A stretch of DNA of 64,000 nucleotides from MFD04716-140 sp963703125 (GCA_963703125.1 OY969790.1:3596001-3660000), one strand, 5' to 3'. Positions 18,150-26,938 are shown, counted from the stretch's first letter. Notes: a model not told the origin generated them from the sequence alone. A program made the numbers and translations.

Positions 18150-19359
18150 CTAATTTAGTTTGATTATAGCCAATAAGTGCTTGAAGAAAATCACCCAACT
18201 TTGAAAAATCTCCTAGTTTCAAAAGGTGTTTTTCTTCTGACTCTTCCGTGTACGGTATTTTATGAATGCAATTTGCCAAGTTATCTTCATCCTCCATTTC
18301 TAATGGAATTTTCCATTTCCCTCTTACAGTTCCAATCATTGCTTCATCATAAGACCATAAAGCAAGGTTGTTTCTGTTTTTGGCTAATGGTATTGCTTTA
18401 GGATAACGCTCAACCAGTTCCCCTGAGTCTTCGTAGGTTAAAGTGTCGAATAACATAGCTATAACCATAGAATTAGGATTTGCTTTTAAAGCACTTAAAA
18501 TTGTATCATTCAAATGTTCATCATTAAATGAATAGCCTGATAATATCATTAATGAATTTGGCAGTCTTAAAAACCTATTAAGTTGGTCTATTAGAGCCAA
18601 ATATGGCATTTTTCTACTTTGTTCATATTTTAAGTGAGAAGGATATATCAAATATGAATCACCATTAGCCTTTGTTAAACTCGACCTATAAACTTCTTTG
18701 TTTTCTTTTTGAAACCAATTTATAGAACCGTGAATTTTCCATAGTCTAGTCCAATGTTTTGGAATCAAGTTATCCTCAACTGCACGCAAGTCAAAGAAAG
18801 ATTGTCTTGAACCTACAAATCCATCAAAATAAGGAATTGATAAATCCTCAAAAGCTTCTTCAAGAAGCAAATCATAGTTTGTAGTAAACACCTCAATTGG
18901 TTTTTCTCTATCAATTGAAATCCATTGGGCTAGTTTATGGTATGGTGTATCTTTATCGGGGAGATTTACTTCAAGCTTTTCGACAATTTTATTGCAAATA
19001 TTTTTTTCAAGTTCAACCAAGTTTTCTTTTGTGAATCCTCTGACAGAATTTCCAACAGAGACCTCCTTTAACCCTCGAAGAAAGCTCAATATATCTTCGA
19101 TATTGTTTGATTTTAAATTTGATAAGATTACTTCATCAATCAATTTATCAAAATTATTTTTCTCGGCTGTTTCCGACTTTAATTTGTTAATTATATATTC
19201 TGTAAGTTTTGCAACATCAGGTATCAAAGGCCATTTATCAGCTGGCATATTTACTGCTAAGGGGCAACCTGCCGAAATAAAAAAACCTAATGGCTTCTTG
19301 TCCTGTGATAGTGTTTGTCTTAAAAACTTTATATGCTTGACTGGATCGTGTGTTGTCAT
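18139..19359 (-). CDS. SIR2-like protein, first gene of the SIR2-HerA operon
   Basis: 406 residues. SIR2-type NAD-binding features: GFFISAGCP (~25-33), VFTTNYDLLLEEAF (~157-170), the HGS of KIHGSINWF (~210-212) and LSGYSFNDEHLN (~273-284). Defence SIR2 domains hydrolyse NAD+ when activated, starving infected cells. The histidine and asparagine positions expected for NAD cleavage appear present. It overlaps herA by 11 bases. The combination SIR2-HerA is an established anti-phage pair; linkage to OLD, KTSC and the PD-(D/E)XK-like gene is the unusual part. Confidence 0.92.
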   Translation of the reverse strand: MTTHDPVKHIKFLRQTLSQDKKPLGFFISAGCPLAVNMPADKWPLIPDVAKLTEYIINKLKSETAEKNNFDKLIDEVILSNLKSNNIEDILSFLRGLKEVSVGNSVRGFTKENLVELEKNICNKIVEKLEVNLPDKDTPYHKLAQWISIDREKPIEVFTTNYDLLLEEAFEDLSIPYFDGFVGSRQSFFDLRAVEDNLIPKHWTRLWKIHGSINWFQKENKEVYRSSLTKANGDSYLIYPSHLKYEQSRKMPYLALIDQLNRFLRLPNSLMILSGYSFNDEHLNDTILSALKANPNSMVIAMLFDTLTYEDSGELVERYPKAIPLAKNRNNLALWSYDEAMIGTVRGKWKIPLEMEDEDNLANCIHKIPYTEESEEKHLLKLGDFSKLGDFLQALIGYNQTKLDEK

Positions 19360-19424
19360 ACTACATTATTTATTTCTATTTAATCTCCTCGCCGACAGCT
19401 TCTTCCAAATACTATCCGCCAATT

Positions 19425-19634
19425 TTATTTCTTTTTGTATTTGAATTCATCCTTTAGTTCATTCATAAAATAACTCCCCTTTGTTGCTGAGTTCATTAGT
19501 TCCTCATGCACCCTTTCAGGTAACCCAAAATATTGATATATCGCTCCGTGGTTGAATTCGACTTCAAGAATTTCATTTTCCGCATCATATCCAACGGATG
19601 CCAGATTTGAGGATTCTACTGATTTTCAGTTCAC
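19425..19634 (-). pseudogene. KTSC domain gene remnant with an early in-frame stop
   Basis: Reading the minus strand from 19625 down to the TAA at 19425-19427 gives 66 sense codons that align with the KTSC protein at 16066 (VESSNLASVGYDAENEILEV, then EFNHGAIYQYFGLPERV). The only plausible start, GTG at 19634, is followed two codons later by TGA at 19626-19628, and no ATG, GTG or TTG occurs between that stop and the domain. It may be a decayed paralogue left by duplication at the edge of the defence operon, or a domain with an unusual start. Confidence 0.6.
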
Positions 19635-19795
19635 ATTTCTTGATTTAGAGTTTTTTAAATACTTTTAATTGCGTTGTCTTTCTTTAGGTTTGCATACAAC
19701 ATATAGCAGAGAGGAGTTTCAATACTTTGACAAGCTCAGTACAGGTTTCATTTATCTGTGGCTCACGAAGTTAGTGGAAATTTTTAACACTTTTT

Positions 19796-19812
19796 AGGGG
19801 GCATTTACCCCT
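19796..19812 (-). terminator. Possible terminator after the cupin gene
   Basis: AGGGG/CCCCT stem with a 7-base loop and A/T runs on both sides, 16 bases beyond the cupin stop. The stem is only five base pairs. Confidence 0.4.
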
Positions 19813-19827
19813 TTTTTTAGAAGATTA

Positions 19828-20619
19828 TCAAAGTAAAGGCTCAACTTGCATCACCCTTAGTGTACGGCATAAATTGGCACCTTCACTTTGCCACAGTCCG
19901 TTAAACCCTTTTGGGAGTATAAAAAAGTCTCCGGCGTAAAATGTTTGGGGTGCTGCACCTGTGGGCGTAAGGGTCACTTTACCGTTCAAAACCTGTATAA
20001 ATTGCTCTTTGGGGGAGTTGCTGATCTGTTTTTCGGTGGCTTCTTCAGATTCGGTTATGATTTGCAGTTCAACCCCTGAGTACAGTTCATCACGGTACAG
20101 GGTTTCTGAAATTTGGGTAAGCCCTATGCCCGCCAAGAGTTCTTTGTCCAATACAAAGGGCTTTTGGGGCTTTGATAGTTGAGTGGAGTCGGTTCGCCGG
20201 TTTGAGATGACAGAGAGTTCCAAATGATAGGTATTGCCGCCGTTGTTGGTCGATTTTCCGGCAAAGCCCTTGGGCACAAAAATATAGTCGTTGGGGTAGA
20301 ACGAAATCTGGGCCTCGTTTTTAGGGGTAACATCGGCCCTTCCATTTAAGAAATAGACAAATTCCTCCAAAGGGAAACTCTCAAAGGCATTGTCGGCCGT
20401 TTCGCTGGAAAGAATAAAAACGGTCAATTCAGAACCCCGGTACAACCTTTTTTGAAAATACTCCCTTTCCGGATGCGCTTTTAGTTCAAATTTGGGAATG
20501 TCCAACCCGGAAAGGTACTTTTCATCAATGGGAAATGGTTTTGGCACTTGGTTTTCTTCCTGTGCGCGTACGGTCAAAAAACAAAGCAGGGCAATGCAAA
20601 AAAGGATGGTGGTTTTCAT
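19828..20619 (-). CDS. Secreted double-cupin protein
   Basis: 263 residues. Signal peptide MKTTILFCIALLCFLTVRAQ, then two similar cupin barrels (about 45-135 and 170-255), each with the strand FFPNDYIFVPKGFAG-like or TFYAGDFFILPKGFNGLW and an 'EFVYFLNG' / 'EQFIQVLNG' strand. The histidine-rich metal motif of enzymatic cupins is weak, so a binding role is as likely as catalysis. It diverges from the AraC gene across a 270-base region. Confidence 0.75.
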   Translation of the reverse strand: MKTTILFCIALLCFLTVRAQEENQVPKPFPIDEKYLSGLDIPKFELKAHPEREYFQKRLYRGSELTVFILSSETADNAFESFPLEEFVYFLNGRADVTPKNEAQISFYPNDYIFVPKGFAGKSTNNGGNTYHLELSVISNRRTDSTQLSKPQKPFVLDKELLAGIGLTQISETLYRDELYSGVELQIITESEEATEKQISNSPKEQFIQVLNGKVTLTPTGAAPQTFYAGDFFILPKGFNGLWQSEGANLCRTLRVMQVEPLL

Positions 20620-20862
20620 GGTATTGTTTTAAAGGTTCGCGGTTTTATTTTAGGAGTTCTTTGATAATCCAATTGTAGGACTACCAAGGGTGCCTAACGA
20701 AGTTAAGGTATAACTTTTGTATTTGCAAGTGCCTTTAAATCATATGTTTAGCTAATCTACCCGAAAAGTAAATCCCAATTCCATTGCTTTACGGGCAGAG
20801 ATTTTTTGGCAACAATTTTTTAGTTCTTTACGGTTCTAAAGAAGCACAGTAAAATTTATGGT

Positions 20863-20870
20863 TATCTTTG
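20863..20870 (+). promoter_or_regulatory. -7 box TATCTTTG that decides the AraC gene start
   Basis: Exact TAnnTTTG match. It overlaps the first in-frame ATG region (20858), so translation should begin at the ATG at 20894. No good TTTG at the -33 distance. Confidence 0.5.
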
Positions 20871-20893
20871 AAAATTATTTGAATTTTATAAAT

Positions 20894-21823
20894 ATGGAAA
20901 GAGCATGTATTAAAGAGTTCTATAAAGAGATATGTGGTGATAGCGGATGTCAGTTGGATGACTTTTTGGATAGTGAAAACACCAACGACCTAGGGCTTTT
21001 CAATGTCTTTGATATTCGAAAATTTTATTACTGTGGCAATAAAAAATCGGAAATGACCTACAATCGTAGAATGTATTACAAAATAAGCTTGATCAAGGGC
21101 AAAAATCTTGTGGAGTATGCTGGCAGATCGGTGCTTATTGAAAAACAGGGTATTTTGTTCGCTACGCCTAAAATACCTTATCGATATATACCTCAAAACC
21201 AGGAGCAATCAGGCTTTTTTTGTGTTTTTACCTCAGAATTTCTATCGAAATCGAAAACAGGGCTGTTTATTGATGAACTGCCTATCTATCAACCCAACAG
21301 CGATTTTGTTTATCAGTTGAAGGATGAGCAATATCAGGAAATGGAGGTGATATTCAAGAAAATGGATACGGAACTTTCTTCGGATTATGCGTTCAAGTAT
21401 GATCTGCTCCGCAATTACGTTTTGGAGCTCATACACACCGGTCAAAAGTTAAAACCCATAGAGAGAATAAAGAACACTACCAATGCGGCCAGTAGAATCT
21501 CGTCATTGTTTATTGAGTTGTTGGAAAGGCAATTTCCTATTGAAAACGATGCACAAGTGATACAGCTCAAGGCCCCTCTCGATTTTGCCAAAGCCTTGGG
21601 GGTGCATATCAACCACCTTAATAAAGTATTAAAAGAAACTACGGGCAGAAGTACCACGGAAATCATCAATGGCAGAATAGCGGAAGAGGCCAAGATATTG
21701 TTAAGGCAGACGCAATGGAATGTGTCCGAAATTGCATTTGCATTGGGTTTTGACGAAGTGGCTTATTTTTCCAATTTTTTCAAAAAGCACACAGCACTTT
21801 CACCTTTGAAATATCGTAATTGA
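20894..21823 (+). CDS. AraC family transcriptional regulator
   Basis: 309 residues from ATG 20894; the ATG at 20858 was rejected because a promoter-like box overlaps it. The N-terminal ~180 residues form a cupin-like sensing domain (VLIEKQGILFATPKIPYRY). The C-terminal AraC pair of helix-turn-helix motifs is clear: FAKALGVHINHLNKVLKETT and VSEIAFALGFDEVAYFSNFF, ending in SPLKYRN. The SDR gene follows 87 bases downstream on the same strand and the cupin gene diverges; both are candidate targets. Confidence 0.9.
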   Translation: MERACIKEFYKEICGDSGCQLDDFLDSENTNDLGLFNVFDIRKFYYCGNKKSEMTYNRRMYYKISLIKGKNLVEYAGRSVLIEKQGILFATPKIPYRYIPQNQEQSGFFCVFTSEFLSKSKTGLFIDELPIYQPNSDFVYQLKDEQYQEMEVIFKKMDTELSSDYAFKYDLLRNYVLELIHTGQKLKPIERIKNTTNAASRISSLFIELLERQFPIENDAQVIQLKAPLDFAKALGVHINHLNKVLKETTGRSTTEIINGRIAEEAKILLRQTQWNVSEIAFALGFDEVAYFSNFFKKHTALSPLKYRN

Positions 21824-21910
21824 TTGAAATTTATAAAAAATAGATTGCGATTTACAAATAGGGGATTTACTTTTTAAAGAAACTTTGCGTATCAAATAAA
21901 AGTAAATAAA

Positions 21911-22672
21911 ATGACAGGTAAAAAAGTAGCATTAGTGACCGGTGGTAGCCGAGGACTAGGTAAGGACATGGCCATACAATTGGCAAAAAAAGATTTTAAT
22001 GTAATCATCACTTACCAAGGCAATAAGGATGCCGCGGAAAAGGTAGTAGGGGAAATCAAATCTTTGGGAAAAAAAGCGGTAGCCTTACAGTTTGATGCAG
22101 GATTGAGCCATACTTTTGATGGTTTTGTCGAAAGCACAAAAAAGGCATTGAGCGAAACCTTTGACAGTACAAAAATTCAGGCTTTGGTAAACAATGCGGG
22201 TGTAGGAGCCTATGCCCCTTATGAAAGCACCACGGAAGAGCAATTTGATAGCATGGTGAACATCCACTTGAAAGCAGCCTTTTTCTTGACCCAAAAGATG
22301 TTGCCTCTACTGGAAAATGGCGGAAGTATTGTAAATATTTCATCGGGGCTGGCACGTTTTAGTTTTGCCAATTATTCGGCATATGGTATAATGAAGGCAG
22401 GTATAGAAAGTTTGAGCAGGTACCAAGCACTTGAACTGGGTGCTCGAAAAATAAGGGTAAATTCGGTGGCCCCTGGTGCAATAGAGACCGATTTTGGTGG
22501 GGGTGCCATACGGGATAACAAAGACCTAAACGAAATGATAGCCAATGGCACGGCATTGGGCAGAGCCGGTTTGCCTGACGATATCGGTAGCGTGGTAGCC
22601 TTTCTTTGTTCCGACGATGCAAAGTGGATCAATGCGCAGCGAATAGAAGTTGCGGGTGGTTTTTATATTTGA
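21911..22672 (+). CDS. SDR family oxidoreductase
   Basis: 253-residue classical short-chain dehydrogenase. The TGGSRGLGKDMA Rossmann motif (~10-21), NNAGVGAYAP, catalytic Ser in IVNISSGLA and the YGIMK active-site tyrosine/lysine are all present, as is the PGAIETDF segment. It probably reduces a ketone or oxidises an alcohol with NADP(H), since the residue after the first strand is not acidic. The substrate is unknown. Likely under control of the adjacent AraC regulator. Confidence 0.9.
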   Translation: MTGKKVALVTGGSRGLGKDMAIQLAKKDFNVIITYQGNKDAAEKVVGEIKSLGKKAVALQFDAGLSHTFDGFVESTKKALSETFDSTKIQALVNNAGVGAYAPYESTTEEQFDSMVNIHLKAAFFLTQKMLPLLENGGSIVNISSGLARFSFANYSAYGIMKAGIESLSRYQALELGARKIRVNSVAPGAIETDFGGGAIRDNKDLNEMIANGTALGRAGLPDDIGSVVAFLCSDDAKWINAQRIEVAGGFYI

Positions 22673-22689
22673 TGTACTGTGTTGCCAAT

Positions 22690-22728
22690 AAATCAAAAGA
22701 GCCGTATTTAATACGGCTCTTTTGATTT
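22690..22728. terminator. Intrinsic terminator after the SDR gene
   Basis: Inverted repeat with an 18-base-pair stem (AAATCAAAAGAGCCGTAT and its complement), ending in a T-rich arm, 17 bases after the stop. Confidence 0.85.
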
Positions 22729-22862
22729 GCAATATCCTTGTAAATTTTTATCCATTTTTAAGTGGTCCTTTAGAACTGATCTTATAGATTATTTGAAATT
22801 TTCATTGAAATACGGAATTTTTAATATAGAGTACATAGGTTTCAACGACCAAAACCTTTTGT

Positions 22863-23360
22863 TTACAGCTTTGACCTACCAATAAAAGAGCTTTTGCCCA
22901 ATAGGAAGTCAATGGCCCTGGCCACATTTTTATCGATACTTTCCTCGGTCTTTAGAAACGAAATGTACCGAACGATTTCCTTTTGCAAAGAGGGGGGAAG
23001 TGCGTCAAAAACGGCTTTTGCTTCCTTATTTTGGTCAAGTGCCGCAAGCAGTTTAGGATGAATGGGTATACTGCGGTCCTCTGGATCATGGGCAATGCTC
23101 ACGGTAATCTTTTCTCCGATGCGGCCGGGGGAATTTTTAAGCATTGTGGTGTTCACATACAACCGCCAATCGCCACGATACTTCACAAGCGATTGCCTGT
23201 AATGTGCTTTATTGATCAAGCCTTTTATGGGTATGGGACTTTTGTCCCTTCCTGACTGTTTAAAAATAGCCTTCAGAATGGCTTCTGGCACTTGAACAAA
23301 GGGATTGATCCCGAGGAGTTCAAGTTCGGCGGTCCATTCAAATGTTTTTTCTTCTTTCAC
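22863..23360 (-). CDS. DUF1905 / YdeI (OmpD-associated) family protein
   Basis: 165 residues. The N-terminal part is a DUF1905 barrel (FEWTAELELLG, VQVPEAILKAI, RQSLVKYRGDWRLYVN) and the C-terminal helices carry the YdeI-type FDALPPSLQKEIVRYISFLK-like pattern. A cytoplasmic family of unknown biochemical role. Last gene of the MarR-GNAT-ABM operon, starting two bases before the ABM gene ends would allow, so tightly linked. Confidence 0.8.
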   Translation of the reverse strand: MKEEKTFEWTAELELLGINPFVQVPEAILKAIFKQSGRDKSPIPIKGLINKAHYRQSLVKYRGDWRLYVNTTMLKNSPGRIGEKITVSIAHDPEDRSIPIHPKLLAALDQNKEAKAVFDALPPSLQKEIVRYISFLKTEESIDKNVARAIDFLLGKSSFIGRSKL

Positions 23361-23361
23361 T

Positions 23362-23676
23362 TTAAGTTTTAAACCAATCAGTAACTACTAAAAAATGCGA
23401 CACTTTTAAATCATAGCCCAACGTCATCTTTTGAACCTTTAAAGGAACTACTGCAGTATCCAATTCGTCACCGGCAAACTTTTTGATCGATTCCAACGAT
23501 TCCCAATGTGTGCGAATTAAAATCTCAATGCCTTCCTCTGTACTTCGCCGTAAAATAACAGCTTTTTTAAAACCGGCAATAGTGGACAACAGCGGAAATG
23601 TTTCCTCGGCCAGATGCTTTATATAATCATCCAAACTTTCCTCTCGAAGTGTTGCTTTCCAATGACGTTCGATCAT
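23362..23676 (-). CDS. Antibiotic biosynthesis monooxygenase (ABM)-like small protein
   Basis: 104 residues with a ferredoxin-like dimeric alpha/beta-barrel pattern: HWKATLREESLDDYIKHL, then FPLLSTIAGFKKAVILRRS and IEILIRTHWESLESIKKFAG. ABM-like proteins act as small oxygenases or heme-binding proteins, but catalytic residues are not diagnostic. Three bases separate it from the GNAT gene upstream. Confidence 0.75.
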   Translation of the reverse strand: MIERHWKATLREESLDDYIKHLAEETFPLLSTIAGFKKAVILRRSTEEGIEILIRTHWESLESIKKFAGDELDTAVVPLKVQKMTLGYDLKVSHFLVVTDWFKT

Positions 23677-23679
23677 AAC

Positions 23680-24177
23680 TTACTGAATTACAGTCAAATC
23701 ATATCGTTGTTCTTTCAATGGTTTTCCAAATGCAAGGGATTCCTTGCTATCGGTGAGTTTAAAACCGTGCCTCATGTAGAGCGAAGCTGCTGTGTGCAGC
23801 TCGTGGGTGGTCCATAGATAAGCCGATTGATATCCTTTTTCCTTAAGGAAATCCATGAAAAGGCCCATGAGTCTTTTTCCCAGACCAAGACCCCTGTAAC
23901 CAGCTTCCAAATAGAAGAACCGAAGTTGGGCGGCCTTGTTTTCGCGGTGCATAAGCAATACAAAGCCTATCATAGTTTCACGATGCTCACATATCCAAAC
24001 CCGGTCCAAACCGGGATCGTAATTTGAATAGAACTCAAAAAGGCCGGCGCCTACGTAGGTTTCAAATGCAACACCAAAGTTATATTCTTCCCCGTACAAT
24101 TTCCCGTGCCGGTACATGACATACCCAAGATCTCCGGGCCTCAAATCGCTTCGGATCTTAATTTCATCGATGGTCAT
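23680..24177 (-). CDS. GNAT family N-acetyltransferase
   Basis: 165 residues. Acetyl-CoA-binding motif A is clear (AGYRGLGLGKRLMGLFMDFL), preceded by the RFFYLE strand and followed by AYLWTTHELHTAASLYMRHG, the typical motif B. Substrate unknown. Its start overlaps the end of the MarR gene, a frequent pairing in bacteria, which suggests it detoxifies or modifies the compound sensed by the regulator. Confidence 0.88.
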   Translation of the reverse strand: MTIDEIKIRSDLRPGDLGYVMYRHGKLYGEEYNFGVAFETYVGAGLFEFYSNYDPGLDRVWICEHRETMIGFVLLMHRENKAAQLRFFYLEAGYRGLGLGKRLMGLFMDFLKEKGYQSAYLWTTHELHTAASLYMRHGFKLTDSKESLAFGKPLKEQRYDLTVIQ

Positions 24178-24613
24178 TGGTGGACTGTTTTTTTGTTAAT
24201 AAAAGCTGTATTCTTTGAAGATGCAATATCAGTTCTTCCTGTTCCCAGGTAGTCAAATGGCCTATTAACTTGGCCACCTCCTGCGAGGATTCGTTATCCA
24301 GTTTTAAGAAAACGGATTCCCCATTTTTCGTAAGTGTTAGGGACAACTCCCTATTATCGGCCTTTGACTTTTCTTTTTGCACAATATGCAACTTGACCAA
24401 TTTGGTAATCAATCTGCTCAAATACCCTTCATCAACTTGAACAATCTCCTTTATTTGCTGCGCCGTGATATTGGGATGGTTATACACTTCGAACATGACC
24501 CGTACCTCGGTCAGCGAATACTTGCTTTTTAAAATATGATTGTTAGTGACACCGATTACACCTGTATAGTAGCGATTGAAAGCCCTTATTTTCTTTATAA
24601 CATCTTCTTTCAT
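24164..24613 (-). CDS. MarR family transcriptional regulator
   Basis: 149 residues from ATG 24613, preferred because an 11-codon upstream extension (24646) would run over a palindrome. Winged helix-turn-helix: YSLTEVRVMFEVYNHPNITA, then QIKEIVQVDEGYLSRLITKL (recognition helix) and a wing ELSLTLTKNG. Probably autoregulates the MarR-GNAT-ABM-DUF1905 operon through the palindrome at 24632-24648. Confidence 0.9.
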   Translation of the reverse strand: MKEDVIKKIRAFNRYYTGVIGVTNNHILKSKYSLTEVRVMFEVYNHPNITAQQIKEIVQVDEGYLSRLITKLVKLHIVQKEKSKADNRELSLTLTKNGESVFLKLDNESSQEVAKLIGHLTTWEQEELILHLQRIQLLLTKKQSTNDHR

Positions 24614-24631
24614 ATCCAAATATAAAAAAAT

Positions 24632-24648
24632 ACTTGCTTTAAGCAAGT
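24632..24648. promoter_or_regulatory. Palindromic operator ACTTGCTT-T-AAGCAAGT upstream of the MarR gene
   Basis: Perfect inverted repeat with 8-base arms around one base, 18 bases upstream of the MarR start, the usual place and shape for MarR autoregulation. Confidence 0.6.
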
Positions 24649-24718
24649 AAATAAATAATGAATATTATTACTGAATTTCGAACGTAAAATTATAAACCAT
24701 GATATCAGGGTAGCTGTG

Positions 24719-25834
24719 TTAGAATTTTTTAACGGCCAGTCTTTTGGAAGCGGGCGAATCGTTGTTCACAATTTCAAAATCAATGACGCCCAATACCAGT
24801 TCTTCTTCGGTAAGCACTTCCACTTTCCATTCGCCCGCTTTCACGTTGCCCTTAAAGGTATAACCTCTAAAACCACCACCACGGCCACCGGTAATGTCGT
24901 AACCAATGTCCTCTACAAACTCCCATTGCTTGGTGGCTGCATTATACCAACTCCAACGGTGCACAATGGATTTATCCAGATCGGTCGGTGCAAATATGGA
25001 AGTAAACACATAAACACTTTCTTCAGGTCGATAATTGAATTTTAGTTTGTGCTCCCTCCAGAATATATACCATTCATCACGCTCATAAGAGACGATATAT
25101 TCGTTGTTTTTCACGGTTACGTTATAGGCAATAATCCCACTTTGCAGGGCGAGTGGTACGGGTGGAATCAATCGCATAAAATAGAATGCATTGATAAGGG
25201 CATAGATGGTCAAAATGATGCCTATCAATTTTCCCAAGCGAATTTCTGCCCGTGTACTGGGACTTTTAAAATAAATAAAAGAGGTCAAGACAAGACTGCT
25301 TATTAGACTTGTTACTCCCGATATGATAAAAATATCGGTGGTCATTTCCTTCAGAAATACCGGAATCATAAAGGCGAAAAACACCAAACTGATAAAGAAA
25401 TAGACACTAAACTGGAGGTATTTGTTGGAGATACGTTTCTTAAGAAATTCGTTCGCGAACAACAAAACGACCAAAATAACAAAGAAAGAGGCCGTTTTGG
25501 ACAAAGAAACACTTCTGGAAAAATAAACCACATAGGCACTTGACAGCGCCCCAAAGAAAAACTGAATGGCCAGGGGAAAATAGACCTCGTAGCGTTCAAG
25601 AAAGGTGTTTTTCCACTTTCCATCGTCCACAAGATTATACAAGTAGAGCGCTATGCTCAGACCGGTCATGTGCAGGCACAACATGGTAAGATCGTATAAT
25701 CTATCTATGCGGCCCAAAGTCAAAGAATCAAAAATGAATCCGCCAACAAAGAAAATAATCGGGGCATATTTTTCATGCTTTCGAATGAAGTTGTGCAACC
25801 TACTATTTCGAAACCTGACCAAAGTTCTTTTCAT
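24719..25834 (-). CDS. DUF2914 domain-containing membrane protein
   Basis: 371 residues. About six to seven transmembrane segments (roughly residues 25-240) precede a soluble C-terminal DUF2914 domain (KSIVHRWSWYNAATKQWEFV, then RGYTFKGNVKAGEWKVEVLT). The C-terminal domain looks like a small beta-sandwich. Function unknown. A single-gene unit divergent from menB. Confidence 0.85.
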   Translation of the reverse strand: MKRTLVRFRNSRLHNFIRKHEKYAPIIFFVGGFIFDSLTLGRIDRLYDLTMLCLHMTGLSIALYLYNLVDDGKWKNTFLERYEVYFPLAIQFFFGALSSAYVVYFSRSVSLSKTASFFVILVVLLFANEFLKKRISNKYLQFSVYFFISLVFFAFMIPVFLKEMTTDIFIISGVTSLISSLVLTSFIYFKSPSTRAEIRLGKLIGIILTIYALINAFYFMRLIPPVPLALQSGIIAYNVTVKNNEYIVSYERDEWYIFWREHKLKFNYRPEESVYVFTSIFAPTDLDKSIVHRWSWYNAATKQWEFVEDIGYDITGGRGGGFRGYTFKGNVKAGEWKVEVLTEEELVLGVIDFEIVNNDSPASKRLAVKKF

Positions 25835-26006
25835 TTATTTTTTGACTGGGGCTAAATATAGCCGTTTAATCGTTTGGGAGGTAGTCTCTTTTAAAGGTCT
25901 TTTTAACGCAGGCAAAACGATTGCGGATCTTTGGGAACGGATGAGACCATCCACACCGCTATTTTTGCCAAATTGTGTTACTTTGCATTCAAGAAAAAGG
26001 ATCGCA

Positions 26007-26849
26007 ATGCAAAAAATCAATTGGAAGATTGCCAAAGAATTTGAAGATATTACCTATAAAAAATGTGATGGCGTGGCGCGAATCGCCTTTAACCGGCCCA
26101 ACGTACGCAATGCCTTTCGGCCAAAAACAACCAGTGAGCTTTACCAGGCTTTTTACGATGCCCAGGAAGATACTTCCATTGGTGTAGTATTGTTGTCAGG
26201 GGAGGGTCCGTCTACCAAGGATGGTGTCTATTCTTTTTGCAGCGGGGGAGATCAAAATGCACGTGGGCATCAAGGATATGTGGGTGATGACGGTCAGCAT
26301 CGTTTGAATATTTTGGAAGTACAACGCTTGATCCGTTTTATGCCCAAGGTGGTTATTGCCGTTGTTCCCGGCTGGGCCGTGGGTGGTGGACACAGCTTAC
26401 ATGTGGTCTGTGACCTTACCTTGGCCAGTAAGGAACACGCCCTATTTAAACAAACCGATGCCGATGTGACCAGTTTTGATGGTGGGTATGGATCCGCTTA
26501 CCTCGCTAAAATGGTCGGACAAAAAAAAGCGCGTGAGATCTTCTTTTTGGGAAGGAGCTATACGGCACAGGCTGCCTTTGAAATGGGAATGGTCAATGCG
26601 GTGATTCCGCATGAGGAATTGGAGGAAACCGCCTTTGAATGGGCTCAGGAAATCTTGGCAAAATCACCCACCTCCATAAAAATGTTGAAGTTCGCCATGA
26701 ACCTTACCGATGACGGAATGGTCGGACAACAGGTATTTGCCGGTGAAGCTACGCGATTGGCCTATATGACCGATGAAGCCAAGGAAGGCCGCAATGCCTT
26801 TTTAGAAAAACGAAAACCCGATTTCGGGAAGAATAAATGGTTGCCGTGA
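26007..26849 (+). CDS. menB: 1,4-dihydroxy-2-naphthoyl-CoA synthase
   Basis: 280-residue crotonase-fold enzyme of menaquinone synthesis that closes the naphthoquinone ring of o-succinylbenzoyl-CoA. The ATG at 26007 is chosen; the frame runs 118 codons further upstream but that part is antisense to the DUF2914 gene. Hallmarks: AFRPKTTSEL, FCSGGDQNARG oxyanion-hole segment, VVPGWAVGGGHSLHVVCDLT and TDADVTSFDGGYGSAYLA, which are MenB-specific. No other men genes lie nearby. Confidence 0.95.
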   Translation: MQKINWKIAKEFEDITYKKCDGVARIAFNRPNVRNAFRPKTTSELYQAFYDAQEDTSIGVVLLSGEGPSTKDGVYSFCSGGDQNARGHQGYVGDDGQHRLNILEVQRLIRFMPKVVIAVVPGWAVGGGHSLHVVCDLTLASKEHALFKQTDADVTSFDGGYGSAYLAKMVGQKKAREIFFLGRSYTAQAAFEMGMVNAVIPHEELEETAFEWAQEILAKSPTSIKMLKFAMNLTDDGMVGQQVFAGEATRLAYMTDEAKEGRNAFLEKRKPDFGKNKWLP

Positions 26850-26904
26850 TGAGCTACCAGTTCTTCAATATGAGTATTTAGTAAGTGGTTAGGGTGCAAA
26901 ACTA

Positions 26905-26938
26905 AAAAGAGCCTGATCAATCAAGACCAAGCTCTTTT
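26905..26938 (+). terminator. Possible terminator after menB
   Basis: AAAAGAGC and GCTCTTTT arms (8 base pairs) around an 18-base loop, 56 bases after the stop, ending in T4. Confidence 0.5.

Noticed and set aside
18139..19359. SIR2 gene as a plain protein deacetylase (sirtuin)
   Set aside because: Size, the SIR2-type motifs and the overlap with HerA fit the defence-type SIR2 rather than a cobB-like deacetylase.
25653..26006. Upstream extension of the menB frame
   Set aside because: It is antisense to the DUF2914 gene and has no MenB-like residues; the ATG at 26007 gives a normal length.
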